A stretch of DNA of 8,258 nt from Burkholderiaceae bacterium (GCA_017999135.1 JAGOBT010000115.1:1-8258), one strand, 5' to 3'. Shown: positions 1-7,805, numbered from the stretch's first letter. Numbers and translations are program-made. Notes: generated by a model not told the origin, from the sequence alone.

Positions 1-1
1 C

Positions 2-2134
2 CCCGGCCAGGGCTGCCCGGCCGACCTGCTGCGCCTGGCGGCGCCGCTGTTCCTGATGGACGCCGGTGGCGTGCTGCCCTGGGACCGGGTGGACGACCTG
101 CCCGCCTTCGCCCGCCAGGCCCAGGCCTTGTGTGCCGAGGCAGGCCACCCACTGGTGCTGCATGACGACGCCCTGGCCCTGGTGGCCCAGGTGCGTGATG
201 CCGACCACCGCCGCCAGGTGCTGGCCCAGGCCTACCCCAAGGGCGCGGCCAGCGCCAAGCTGCAGAAGCTGCTGCGCACCCGGCTGTACCCCTACCAGGC
301 CGAAGGCGCACTGCGTGCCGCCCGCGCCGGCCGGCTGCTGATCGGCGACGAGATGGGCCTGGGCAAGACCGTGCAGGCCATCGCCGCGGCCGAGCTGCTG
401 GCGCGGCACTTCGGCGTGGGCAAGGTGCTGGTGGTGTGCCCCACGTCGCTGAAGCACCAGTGGCAACGCGAGATCACCCGATTCACCGGGCGCGACGGGC
501 AACAGGTGCAGGTGCTGCAAGGCCTGCGGCCGGCACGCCAGGTGCAGTGGCCGGCCGAGGCGTTCTGCAAGATCGTCAACTACGAAACCCTGGTGCGTGA
601 TGCCGACCTGGCCGAAGCCTGGGCGCCCGAGCTGCTGATCATCGACGAAGCCCAGCGGGTGAAGAACTGGGCCACCCAGGCCGCCCGCTGCCTGAAGCGC
701 CTGGCCGACCCCGCCGTGTGCCCGCATGTGCTGGTGCTGACCGGCACGCCGCTGGAGAACCGGCTGGAAGAGCTGATCTCGATCGTGCAGCTGGTGGACC
801 AGCACCGCCTGGGCCCGACCTGGCGCCTGCTGCTGGAACACCAGCAGACCGACGAGGCCGGCCGCGTGGTGGGCTACCGTGGGCTGGACGCCATCGGCGC
901 CGCGCTGGCGCCGCTGCTGCTGCGCCGCCGCAAGGCCGAGGTGCTGGCGCAGTTGCCCGAGCGGGTGGACAAGACCCTGGTGCTGCCGCTGACCGATGCG
1001 CAGCGCGCCATCCACGACGACCAGGCCGCCGCCGTCAGCCGCATCGTGCAGCGCTGGCGCAAGACCGGCTTCCTGTCCGATGCCGACCAGCGCCGCCTGC
1101 AATGTGCGCTGCAGACCATGCGCATGGTCTGCAACAGCACCTGGCTGGTCGACCAGGCCACCGACCATGGCCTGAAGGCCGACGAGCTGATGACCGTGCT
1201 GGACGAGCTGTTCAGCCAGCCGGACGCCAAGGCGGTGGTGTTCAGCCAGTGGCTGGGCACCCACCAGGTGCTGATGCGGCGGCTGGCCACGCGTGGCTGG
1301 GGCCATGTGTTCTTCCATGGCGGCGTGCCGGCGGCCGAGCGCGGTGCGCTGGTCGACCGCTTCCACAACGACCCCGGCTGCCGGCTGTTCCTGTCCACCG
1401 ACGCCGGCAGCACCGGGCTGAACCTGCAACACGCCGCCGCCACCGTGGTCAACATGGACCTGCCCTGGAACCCCGCCGTGCTGGCCCAGCGCATCGGCCG
1501 GGTGCACCGCATGGGCCAGCGCCATGGTGTGCAGGTGATCAACCTGGTGGCCCAGGGCAGCATCGAAGAAAGCATCCAGGGCCTGCTGGTGTTCAAGCAA
1601 TCGCTGGCCGATGGCGTGCTCGACGGCGGTGACAGCAGCGTGTTCATGGAAGGCGGGCGGTTGACGCGCTTCATGAAGCAGGTGGATGCGGTGACGGCCG
1701 GCATCGGCACGGCCGATGCGGTCGAGCCCGTTCCCGCCAGCGCGCCTGCCGGGCCGGGCAGCCCGCTCACCGAGACACCGCGCACCGAGGCGATGCGCGC
1801 CGAGACACTGCTGGCCGACCACCAGGACGGCCAGCAACAGCTGCCTGCGGCGGCGACCCCGGCGCCCGCGCCGACCGCGGCACCGGCGGCCGCAGCCGAC
1901 CCCTGGGCGCCGCTGCTGCAGGCAGGCATGGCCCTGTTGGCACAACTGGCCCAGCCACCCGCAACGCCGGGCAACGCAACAGCCGCATCCACCCTGTCGA
2001 CCTGGGTGCACACCGACCCCGCCAGCGGCCAGCAGCAGCTGCGCCTGCCGCTGCCGGCCCCGGCCACCGTGCAGGCACTGGCCGACGGCCTGGCCGCACT
2101 GGCGGCCGCGCTGCAACAGCGCCCCCCAGCCTGA
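2..2134 (+). CDS. SNF2-family DEAD/DEAH-box helicase (DNA-dependent ATPase), 5' end outside window
   Basis: Superfamily 2 SNF2/SWI2-type ATP-dependent DNA translocase. Counting from the first in-window ATG at 56, the motifs are: I DEMGLGKT (98-105), Ia CPTSLKHQW (128-136), II IIDEAQ (195-200), III LTGTPLEN (228-235), LLLRRRKAEV (287-296), IV FSQW (396-399), V STDAGSTGLNLQ (447-458) and VI QRIGRVHRMGQ (478-488). Both RecA-like lobes are complete, so an active ATPase is expected. The frame is open for 18 codons before that ATG to the left edge and reads as ordinary protein, so the true start probably lies upstream. After about residue 550 comes a Pro/Ala-rich linker, then two short predicted helical segments (about 620-640 and 670-690). 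No nuclease domain is visible in the part seen. The gene ends 7 bases before jetA, which suggests one operon. Its substrate is unknown; a role with Wadjet is inferred from context only. Family assignment is very secure. Confidence 0.95.
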   Translation, partial: PGQGCPADLLRLAAPLFLMDAGGVLPWDRVDDLPAFARQAQALCAEAGHPLVLHDDALALVAQVRDADHRRQVLAQAYPKGAASAKLQKLLRTRLYPYQAEGALRAARAGRLLIGDEMGLGKTVQAIAAAELLARHFGVGKVLVVCPTSLKHQWQREITRFTGRDGQQVQVLQGLRPARQVQWPAEAFCKIVNYETLVRDADLAEAWAPELLIIDEAQRVKNWATQAARCLKRLADPAVCPHVLVLTGTPLENRLEELISIVQLVDQHRLGPTWRLLLEHQQTDEAGRVVGYRGLDAIGAALAPLLLRRRKAEVLAQLPERVDKTLVLPLTDAQRAIHDDQAAAVSRIVQRWRKTGFLSDADQRRLQCALQTMRMVCNSTWLVDQATDHGLKADELMTVLDELFSQPDAKAVVFSQWLGTHQVLMRRLATRGWGHVFFHGGVPAAERGALVDRFHNDPGCRLFLSTDAGSTGLNLQHAAATVVNMDLPWNPAVLAQRIGRVHRMGQRHGVQVINLVAQGSIEESIQGLLVFKQSLADGVLDGGDSSVFMEGGRLTRFMKQVDAVTAGIGTADAVEPVPASAPAGPGSPLTETPRTEAMRAETLLADHQDGQQQLPAAATPAPAPTAAPAAAADPWAPLLQAGMALLAQLAQPPATPGNATAASTLSTWVHTDPASGQQQLRLPLPAPATVQALADGLAALAAALQQRPPA

Positions 2135-2145
2135 TGCCACCATGA
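2134..2145 (+). promoter_or_regulatory. Three-codon mini-ORF bridging helicase stop and jetA start
   Basis: The helicase stop TGA (2132-2134) shares its A with an ATG at 2134-2136. That ATG opens Met-Pro-Pro-stop, whose TGA (2143-2145) overlaps the jetA ATG (2142-2144). This gives a chain of two stop/start overlaps (TGATG, then ATGA). No Shine-Dalgarno-like sequence is visible just upstream of jetA, so jetA may depend on ribosomes finishing the helicase. The layout is read directly; the coupling role is inference, and chance is possible. Confidence 0.35.
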
Positions 2146-3605
2146 GCATCACCCGCAGCGCCGCCGCGCTGCATGCCCTGCGCAACCAGCCACTGTGGCA
2201 GCTGCTGGCCGCCACCAAGGCGCCGGCCGTGGTGGCGCTGCTGCGCGCCACGCTGTTCGACGGTGAGCAACGCCTGGCCGCTTCGGTCTTGCAGGAGCGC
2301 CTGGGCCGCGCCCTGCAAGACCTGCGCGACGCCGGCGAAGAGCTGCCGCAGACACCCGCCGCCTACCTGGCCGACTGGCTGCGCCAGGGCTGGTTGCAGC
2401 GCCGCCTGCCCGATGGCGCCAGCGAAGAGGTCTACAGCCTCAGCGTGGACGCCGCCGATGCCATCCGCTTCCTGGGCGGTGCGCTGCGTCCGCAGTCATC
2501 CGCCACCGAAAGCCGCCTGGCCACGGTGATGCAGCAGCTGGGCCGCCTGGCCGACGAGACCGACAGCAACCCGGCGCGCCGCATTGCCAGCCTGCAGGCC
2601 GAACGCGACCGCATCGACCGCGAGCTGGCCGCGCTGCGCGGCGGCGTGCTGCACACCCTGCCCGACGACCGGGCGCTGGAGCGGGCCCGCGAGATCATCA
2701 CCCTGGCCGACCAGCTGGCCGGCGACTTCCGCCGCGTGCGCGACGACTTCGACCGCCTCAACCGCAGCCTGCGCCAGAGCCTGGTCGACAACGACGGCAG
2801 CCGCGGCCAGGTGCTGGAGCAGCTGTTTGCCGGGGTCGACCTGATCGCCGAGAGCGACGCCGGCCGCAGCTTCAACGCGTTCTGGCGCCTGCTGACCGAC
2901 CCGCAGCAATCGGCCGCGCTGTTCGACGCGCTGGAGTCCATCGTCGCCCGGCCGTTTGCCCGCCAGCTGACGGCACGCGAGCGCCGCTTCCTGCTGGACC
3001 TGACGGCCACGCTGATGGACGAGGGCAGTGCGGTGCACGATGTGCTGCAGCACTTCGCCCGCAGCCTGAAGGCCTTTGTGCAGAGCCGTGAATTCCGCGA
3101 GCAGCGCCGCCTGCAGGCCCTGCTGCGTGAAGCGGCCCAGGCCGCGCTGCAGGCCAAGGACCTGGTGCGCGCCAACCAGCCGCTGGACTTTGCCATCACG
3201 CTGACCGGCAGCCGGGTGCGATCGGCCTCGCAGTGGGTGCTGCACGACCCGGCCCAGCGGCTGGCCGATGCCGGCATGGCGGCCGCGCCCGACGCCACGC
3301 TCAGCCTGGACGCGGTGGCCGCGCTGGTGCGCCAGTCGGAGATCGACTTCCGCAGCCTGCGCAGCCAGGTGCGCCGCGCGCTGGCGCTGGCGCCGCAGGT
3401 GTCGGTCGGGCAGCTGCTGCAGCAGTTTCCGGCCACGCAGGGCCTGGGCAGCGTGGTGGGTTATGTGGCCCTGGGTGCGCGCCATGGCGAGTTGACGCAG
3501 GGCACCGAGCAGGTGCGCTGGCAAGGTGCCGATGCCGTGTGGCGCGCCGCGGCCGTGCCCGCCCTCTTCTTCATCCGGGAACGTGTGCATGAACTTGCCG
3601 ACTGA
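2142..3605 (+). CDS. jetA: Wadjet protein JetA (DUF3375, MukF-like kleisin)
   Basis: A 487-residue protein, close to the usual size of DUF3375 proteins. In Wadjet this is the kleisin that bridges the JetC heads and recruits JetB. The N-terminal part (about 1-115) looks like a winged-helix region. It is followed by the family-typical run FLGG, ATESRL (121-126), QQLGRLADETDSNPARRI (131-148) and QAERDRIDRELAALRGG (152-168), then a long helical region to about 215. The C-terminal third (about 385-487) looks like a second winged helix, ending FFIRERVHELAD. The ATG at 2142 was chosen because it gives the expected N-terminus and lies 7 bases after the helicase stop. The same frame is open further upstream, to an ATG at 1716, but that part runs inside the helicase gene and encodes Arg/Pro-rich shadow sequence. 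No ribosome binding site is evident. The end overlaps jetB by 17 bases. Recognition is from the DUF3375 pattern and from gene order. Confidence 0.95.
   Translation: MSITRSAAALHALRNQPLWQLLAATKAPAVVALLRATLFDGEQRLAASVLQERLGRALQDLRDAGEELPQTPAAYLADWLRQGWLQRRLPDGASEEVYSLSVDAADAIRFLGGALRPQSSATESRLATVMQQLGRLADETDSNPARRIASLQAERDRIDRELAALRGGVLHTLPDDRALERAREIITLADQLAGDFRRVRDDFDRLNRSLRQSLVDNDGSRGQVLEQLFAGVDLIAESDAGRSFNAFWRLLTDPQQSAALFDALESIVARPFARQLTARERRFLLDLTATLMDEGSAVHDVLQHFARSLKAFVQSREFREQRRLQALLREAAQAALQAKDLVRANQPLDFAITLTGSRVRSASQWVLHDPAQRLADAGMAAAPDATLSLDAVAALVRQSEIDFRSLRSQVRRALALAPQVSVGQLLQQFPATQGLGSVVGYVALGARHGELTQGTEQVRWQGADAVWRAAAVPALFFIRERVHELAD
3589..3605 (+). other. jetA/jetB 17-base coding overlap
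   Basis: The jetB ATG (3589) lies before the jetA stop (3603-3605), in a different frame. The GGGAA at 3577-3581 could position ribosomes for jetB, so this junction is the only one in the operon with even a weak ribosome binding site. Coupled translation is inferred. Confidence 0.6.
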
Positions 3606-4305
3606 ATCCGACGCCGATCCCGACAACGACACCCGCGCGAACGACAGCCCGGCCCAGGCCGGCTTTGCCGGCGACACCGGCCAGCTGCCGATGGACACAC
3701 GCCGCGTGCTGGTGCAGCTGCTGCTGGGCCCGGCCATCGACGCCACCCGCCAGCGCCGGTTGTGGCCGGTGCTGCTGCGCGACGAAGCGCTGCTGCGCTC
3801 GCGCCTGCATGAGCTGTTTCTCGACCTGGTGGTCGACGTGGAGCAGCAGGTGGCCTTCACCCGCCAGGTGGTGGCCGATGACATTGACGCGCCGGTGCTG
3901 CTGCGCAAGGCGCACCTGGGCTTTCTGGACAGCGCGCTGCTGCTGTACCTGCGCCAGCGCCTCACCCAGGCCGAGGCGCAGGGCGAGCGCGCCGTGGTGT
4001 CGGCCGAGGACATGGCGGCGCAGCTGTCGGTCTTCGAGCGCAGTGCCAACCCCGACCAGGCCCGCTTCAGTCGCCAGGCCGCCAGCGCGGTCGAGAAGGC
4101 GAAGAAGCTGAACCTGGTGCGCCCGCTGGCCGGCGGCGAACAGCGCTTCGAGGTGTCGCCCACGCTGAAGCTGCTGTTCCCTGCCGAGGAGATCCAGGCG
4201 CTCACCCGCAGCTACCGGGCGCTGGCCGACGGCAGCGCGGTGCTGCCCGCTGCCGCCACGCCGGACGACGACCCCGACGACAGCGCCCCCGAAGCCGACG
4301 CATGA
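3589..4305 (+). CDS. jetB: Wadjet protein JetB (DUF4194, MukE/KITE-like subunit)
   Basis: A 238-residue DUF4194 protein. In Wadjet, JetB is the KITE-type winged-helix subunit that binds the JetA kleisin. Visible features are an acidic, probably disordered N-terminus (about 1-33), a helical core beginning TRRVLVQLLLGP (37-48), the segment RLWPVLLRDEALLRSRL (57-73), LLLYLRQRLTQAEA (117-130), and a winged-helix-like end with VEKAKKLNLVRPL (168-180) and FEVSPTLKLLFPAEEI (187-202). It closes with an acidic Asp/Pro/Ala tail (about 222-238). The ATG at 3589 was chosen because GGGAA (3577-3581), a weak Shine-Dalgarno-like run, lies about 7 bases ahead. A GTG two codons upstream (3583) and an ATG at 3526 are possible but less likely; the latter would extend deep into jetA. 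The gene overlaps jetA by 17 bases and jetC by 4. Confidence 0.92.
   Translation: MNLPTESDADPDNDTRANDSPAQAGFAGDTGQLPMDTRRVLVQLLLGPAIDATRQRRLWPVLLRDEALLRSRLHELFLDLVVDVEQQVAFTRQVVADDIDAPVLLRKAHLGFLDSALLLYLRQRLTQAEAQGERAVVSAEDMAAQLSVFERSANPDQARFSRQAASAVEKAKKLNLVRPLAGGEQRFEVSPTLKLLFPAEEIQALTRSYRALADGSAVLPAAATPDDDPDDSAPEADA
4302..4305 (+). other. jetB/jetC ATGA stop-start overlap
   Basis: The jetC ATG (4302-4304) overlaps the jetB TGA (4303-4305) in the classical 4-base arrangement. There is no Shine-Dalgarno-like run in the preceding 20 bases, which suggests termination-reinitiation and matched synthesis of JetB and JetC. Confidence 0.75.
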
Positions 4306-7300
4306 ACTCCCTCTTCGACGACCAGCCCGGCTTCGAGGCGCCGGCTCCGGCAGCAGCACCTGCCCCCAGCGCCGCGCCCCCTGCAGACCCGCAGGCCCAC
4401 CAGTTCCGCCTGCAGCGGCTGCAGACCTACAACTGGGGCACCTTCAGCGGCCTGTTCGACTTCCCCATCCCGGCGGCTGGCTACCTGTTCGTCGGTCCGT
4501 CGGGATCGGGCAAGTCCACGCTGCTCGATGCCCATGCCGCGTTGCTGACGCCGCCCAAGTGGGTCGACTTCAACGTCGCCGCGCGCGAGAACGACCGCCA
4601 GGCCAAGGACCGCAACCGCCTGACCTACCTGCGCGGTGCCTGGGCCCAGCAAAGCGGTGAAGGCCGCGAGGTGGTGGTGCAGGTGCTGCGCCCCGACACC
4701 ACCTGGAGCGCCATCGCCGAAACCTACCGCAACGGCGAAGGCCGGGTGGTGGTGCTGGCCCAGGTGCTGTGGGTGCGTGGCAAGACCAGCCAGGCGGCCG
4801 ATGTGCAGCAGGTCTACCTGGTGCTGCAGCAGCCGCTGGACCTGGCCGCGCTGGAATTCTTTCCGCGCAGCGACTTCGACGTGCGCCGCTTCAAGCACGA
4901 CCTGCCGCAGGCCTTTGTGGCGCGTGAGTTCAGCGCCTACCAGGAGCGCTTCCGCGGGCTGCTGGGCATCGCCAGCGAGCGTGCGCTGCGCCTGCTGCAC
5001 AAGACCCAGTCGGCCAAGAACCTGGGCGACCTGAATGCCTTCCTGCGCGACTTCATGCTCGACGCGCCCGAGACCTTCGCCGTGGCCGACCGGCTGGTGG
5101 CCGAGTTCGGCGAGCTCCACGCGGCGCACCAGGCGGTGGTGGCGGCACGCCGCCAGATCGAGACGCTGGCACCGGCCCGCCAGGCCTGGGACGAGCGCAA
5201 CACCTGCCTGGCCGACAAGACCCGGCTGGCCGCCGTGCAGGCCGGGCTGGACGGCTTCCGCGAACAATGGCGCAGCCGCCTGCTGGCCGAGCGCATCGCC
5301 GAATTGCGCACCGATGCCGACGGCGCCCACCAGCAGGCCGCGCTGCTGGCCGACGCGGCCGAGCGCGAAGCCGACAAGCTCGGCGCGCTGAAGCGCCGCC
5401 GCGCCGACAGCGGCGGCCAGCTGATCGAAGACCTGCAGCGCCAGCTGGACGCCACCGAGCACGCCCGCCCCGAGCGCCTGCGCAAGCGTGCGCTGGCCCA
5501 GGCCGCCTGCACCACGCTGGGCTGGGCGATGCCCGACACGGTGGAATGGTTCGTGCAGCGCGCCGACGCCGCGCGCGACCGGGTGCAGACCGCCGCCCAG
5601 CGCAGCGCCGAAGCCGAGGCCCGCAAAGATGGCATCAAGCGCGACAAGGCGGTCGCCGAACAGCGCTTTGCCGACCTGGTGCGCGAAGTGCGCGCCATGG
5701 AGCGCCAGCGCAGCAACATCCCCGCGCGGCTGCTGGATGTGCGGGCCCGCATGGCCCAGGCCCTGGGCCTGGCCGACGAGCGGCTGCCCTTTGCCGGTGA
5801 ACTGCTGCAGGTGCGGGCCGACCAGGCCGCCTGGCAGGGCGCCATCGAGCGGGTGCTGGGCGGCTTCGCCCGCGCCCTGCTGGTGGACGACCGGCACTAC
5901 GCCGCCGTCACCGCCTGGCTCGAAGACAACGACACCGGTGAGCGGCTGTTCTACAACCGCATGCTGCCGCAGGCCGCCGCCGTGCGGGCGCCGGGGCCAT
6001 CGTCGCTGGTGCGCAAGCTCGACATCGCGCCAGGCCTGGCCGCGCCGCTGGCCGACTGGCTGCGCGCCGAGCTGGCCATGCACTTCGACTTCGAGTGCGC
6101 CGACACGCTGGCCGCCTTCCGCGCCGCCGGCCGCGCCGTCACGCGGCAAGGGCAGATCAAGCGCGACGGCAGCCGGCATGAGAAGAACGACCGCCAGCGC
6201 ATCGACGACCGCAGCCAGTGGGTGCTGGGCTTCGACAACCGCGACAAGCTGCGGCTGTACCAGGACCAGGCCGCCAACGTGGCCGCCACCATCGCCGACC
6301 TGGACACCGCACTGGCCGCCGCCCGTGCCGACGACGCCACCCAGCATGCGCAGGACATGGCCTGCAACACCTTGCAGAACCTGCGCTGGGCCGACATCGA
6401 CGTGGCCAGCCTGGTGGCCCAGGCGGCCGACCTGCGCCAGCGCATCGCCGCCGAACTGGCTGCCCGGCCCGACCTGGCGGTGCTGGATGCGCAGATCCAG
6501 CAGCAGGACCAGGCCCAGCGTGCGGCGGCCGAGGCCCGCCTGCAGGCCGACGTGCGCGCCCGCGGGCTGGACGCCGAGATCACCCGGCTCGACGCCAGGC
6601 TGCAGGCCCAGGCCGCGGTGCTGGCCCGGCTGGCCGCGCCCGAACCCAACGCCGAACAGCAGCAGGCGCTGCAAGCCCGGCTGGACGACAGGCTGGCAGC
6701 GTCGACACGCGCCGGCCCGCTGGCGCTGGACAACCTGGACCAGCTGGTGGCCCAGGTGGAGCGTGCGCTGGCCACCGACGACAAGGCGCTGGAGCTGCGC
6801 GCCCTGGCGCTGCGCAACAGCATCGAGCAGGCGCTGGCCGCCTTCAACCGCGGCTGGCCGGCCGAGGCCGGCGGGCTGGACCCGACGCTGGCCGCGGCGG
6901 AGGACTACTTCGGCAAGTTGAGCCGCCTGCAGACCGACGGCCTGCCCCGGCACGAAGCGCGCTTCATGCAGCTGTTGCGTGAACAGAGCGACCAGAACCT
7001 GACCCTGCTGTCGAGCAAGATCGACCAGGAGCGCAGCGCCATCCGCGCGCGGATGGCGCTGGTCAATGAAAGCCTGCTGGGCGCGCCCTTCAACACCGGC
7101 ACGCACCTGGTGATCGACACCCTGCCGCGCGAAGGCGACGAGGTGCGCGCCTTCCGCCAGCTGCTGCGCGACGCGCTGAGCCATTCGCTGTCGGCCGGGC
7201 TGACCGGCGATGCCGCGCTGGCCGAGCAGCGCTTCGACCTGCTGAACGCGCTGGTCAGGCGCCTGGCCAGCCAGGAATCGGCCGACCGCCACTGGCGCAG

Positions 7301-7805
7301 CGTGGTGCTCGATGTGCGCCAGCATGTGGACTTCATGGCCCGTGAGATCGACGACGCCAGCGGTGCCGAGGTGGAGGTGTACCGCAGCGGCGCCGGCAAG
7401 TCAGGCGGCCAGCGCCAGAAGCTCACCGCCACCTGCCTGGCCGCCGCGCTGCGCTACCAGCTGGGCGGGCGCGACCGCGCCTGGCCGCCCTTTGCCACCG
7501 TGGTGCTGGACGAAGCCTTCGACAAGGCCGACGCCGAATTCACCGCCATGGCGATGAACATCTTCACCAGCTTCGGCTTCCAGATGGTGGTGGCCACGCC
7601 GTTGAAATCGGTGATGACGCTGGAGCCCTTCATCGGCGGCGCCTGCTACGTGCACAACAGCGAGCGCAAGCACTCCAGCGTGCTGCGCATCGACTACGAC
7701 GCGGCCACCGGCCGCTTGAGCCTGCCGCAGGCGGCAGACGCCGAACCGCCACCGGCCATGCCGCCCGGCGCCGCCCCGGCCGATGGCCAAGCTGCTGCTG
7801 CCTGA
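4302..7805 (+). CDS. jetC: Wadjet protein JetC (SMC/MukB-like ATPase)
   Basis: A 1167-residue SMC-like ATPase, the motor of the Wadjet complex; in the family, JetC dimers with JetA and JetB extrude DNA loops. After a Pro/Ala-rich leader (about 10-31) the N-terminal head begins FRLQRLQTYNWGTF (35-48), with Walker A GPSGSGKS (65-72). A long Ala/Arg/Glu-rich helical arm spans about 262-470. A hinge-like domain covers about 495-640 and includes the SMC-hinge pattern WQGAIERVLGGFARALLV (511-528). The returning arm runs about 645-915. The C-terminal head carries the ABC signature KSGGQRQK (1033-1040) and Walker B FATVVLDEAFDKAD (1064-1077, catalytic D1070/E1071), so ATPase competence is expected. 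No CxxC zinc hook is present, which separates it from Rad50/SbcC. It starts in an ATGA overlap with the jetB stop and has no obvious ribosome binding site. The C-terminal tail (about 1145-1167) is Pro/Ala-rich and its end overlaps the start of jetD. Confidence 0.96.
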   Translation: MNSLFDDQPGFEAPAPAAAPAPSAAPPADPQAHQFRLQRLQTYNWGTFSGLFDFPIPAAGYLFVGPSGSGKSTLLDAHAALLTPPKWVDFNVAARENDRQAKDRNRLTYLRGAWAQQSGEGREVVVQVLRPDTTWSAIAETYRNGEGRVVVLAQVLWVRGKTSQAADVQQVYLVLQQPLDLAALEFFPRSDFDVRRFKHDLPQAFVAREFSAYQERFRGLLGIASERALRLLHKTQSAKNLGDLNAFLRDFMLDAPETFAVADRLVAEFGELHAAHQAVVAARRQIETLAPARQAWDERNTCLADKTRLAAVQAGLDGFREQWRSRLLAERIAELRTDADGAHQQAALLADAAEREADKLGALKRRRADSGGQLIEDLQRQLDATEHARPERLRKRALAQAACTTLGWAMPDTVEWFVQRADAARDRVQTAAQRSAEAEARKDGIKRDKAVAEQRFADLVREVRAMERQRSNIPARLLDVRARMAQALGLADERLPFAGELLQVRADQAAWQGAIERVLGGFARALLVDDRHYAAVTAWLEDNDTGERLFYNRMLPQAAAVRAPGPSSLVRKLDIAPGLAAPLADWLRAELAMHFDFECADTLAAFRAAGRAVTRQGQIKRDGSRHEKNDRQRIDDRSQWVLGFDNRDKLRLYQDQAANVAATIADLDTALAAARADDATQHAQDMACNTLQNLRWADIDVASLVAQAADLRQRIAAELAARPDLAVLDAQIQQQDQAQRAAAEARLQADVRARGLDAEITRLDARLQAQAAVLARLAAPEPNAEQQQALQARLDDRLAASTRAGPLALDNLDQLVAQVERALATDDKALELRALALRNSIEQALAAFNRGWPAEAGGLDPTLAAAEDYFGKLSRLQTDGLPRHEARFMQLLREQSDQNLTLLSSKIDQERSAIRARMALVNESLLGAPFNTGTHLVIDTLPREGDEVRAFRQLLRDALSHSLSAGLTGDAALAEQRFDLLNALVRRLASQESADRHWRSVVLDVRQHVDFMAREIDDASGAEVEVYRSGAGKSGGQRQKLTATCLAAALRYQLGGRDRAWPPFATVVLDEAFDKADAEFTAMAMNIFTSFGFQMVVATPLKSVMTLEPFIGGACYVHNSERKHSSVLRIDYDAATGRLSLPQAADAEPPPAMPPGAAPADGQAAAA
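7783..7805 (+). other. jetC/jetD 23-base coding overlap
   Basis: The jetD ATG at 7783 lies inside the last codons of jetC, whose stop is at 7803-7805. The overlapped jetC segment encodes the low-complexity Ala-rich end of the protein, a part unlikely to be constrained by fold. Confidence 0.6.

Noticed and set aside
874..2067. 397-residue minus-strand frame opposite the helicase
   Set aside because: The + strand frame holds all SNF2 motifs in order; this translation is Ser/Ala/Trp-rich without motifs.
2..2134. Helicase as part of a DISARM or Zorya system
   Set aside because: No DISARM methylase, DUF1998 or phospholipase D gene and no ZorAB motor genes are in the window. SNF2 motifs alone do not assign it to either system, though the upstream side is unseen.
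1716..2141. N-terminal extension of jetA to the in-frame ATG at 1716
   Set aside because: The extension is Arg/Pro/Cys-rich shadow sequence of the helicase end; the DUF3375-like protein begins cleanly at the ATG at 2142.
2496..4205. 569-residue minus-strand frame opposite jetA and jetB
   Set aside because: It spans two real genes in opposite orientation, has Ser/Arg-rich then Gln/Gly-rich low-complexity translation, and shows no domain. GC-skewed codon use explains the missing stops.
4212..7325. 1037-residue open frame on the minus strand opposite jetC
   Set aside because: It lies antisense to an unmistakable SMC ATPase. Its Gly/Gln/Val/Leu-rich translation with no recognisable motif is what complementing GC-rich codons gives, so it is a shadow of jetC.
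2142..7805. MukBEF or MksBEF chromosomal condensin instead of Wadjet
   Set aside because: The DUF3375/DUF4194 pair and the following DUF3322 protein are the Wadjet set. MukBEF has no such nuclease partner and a different gene order.
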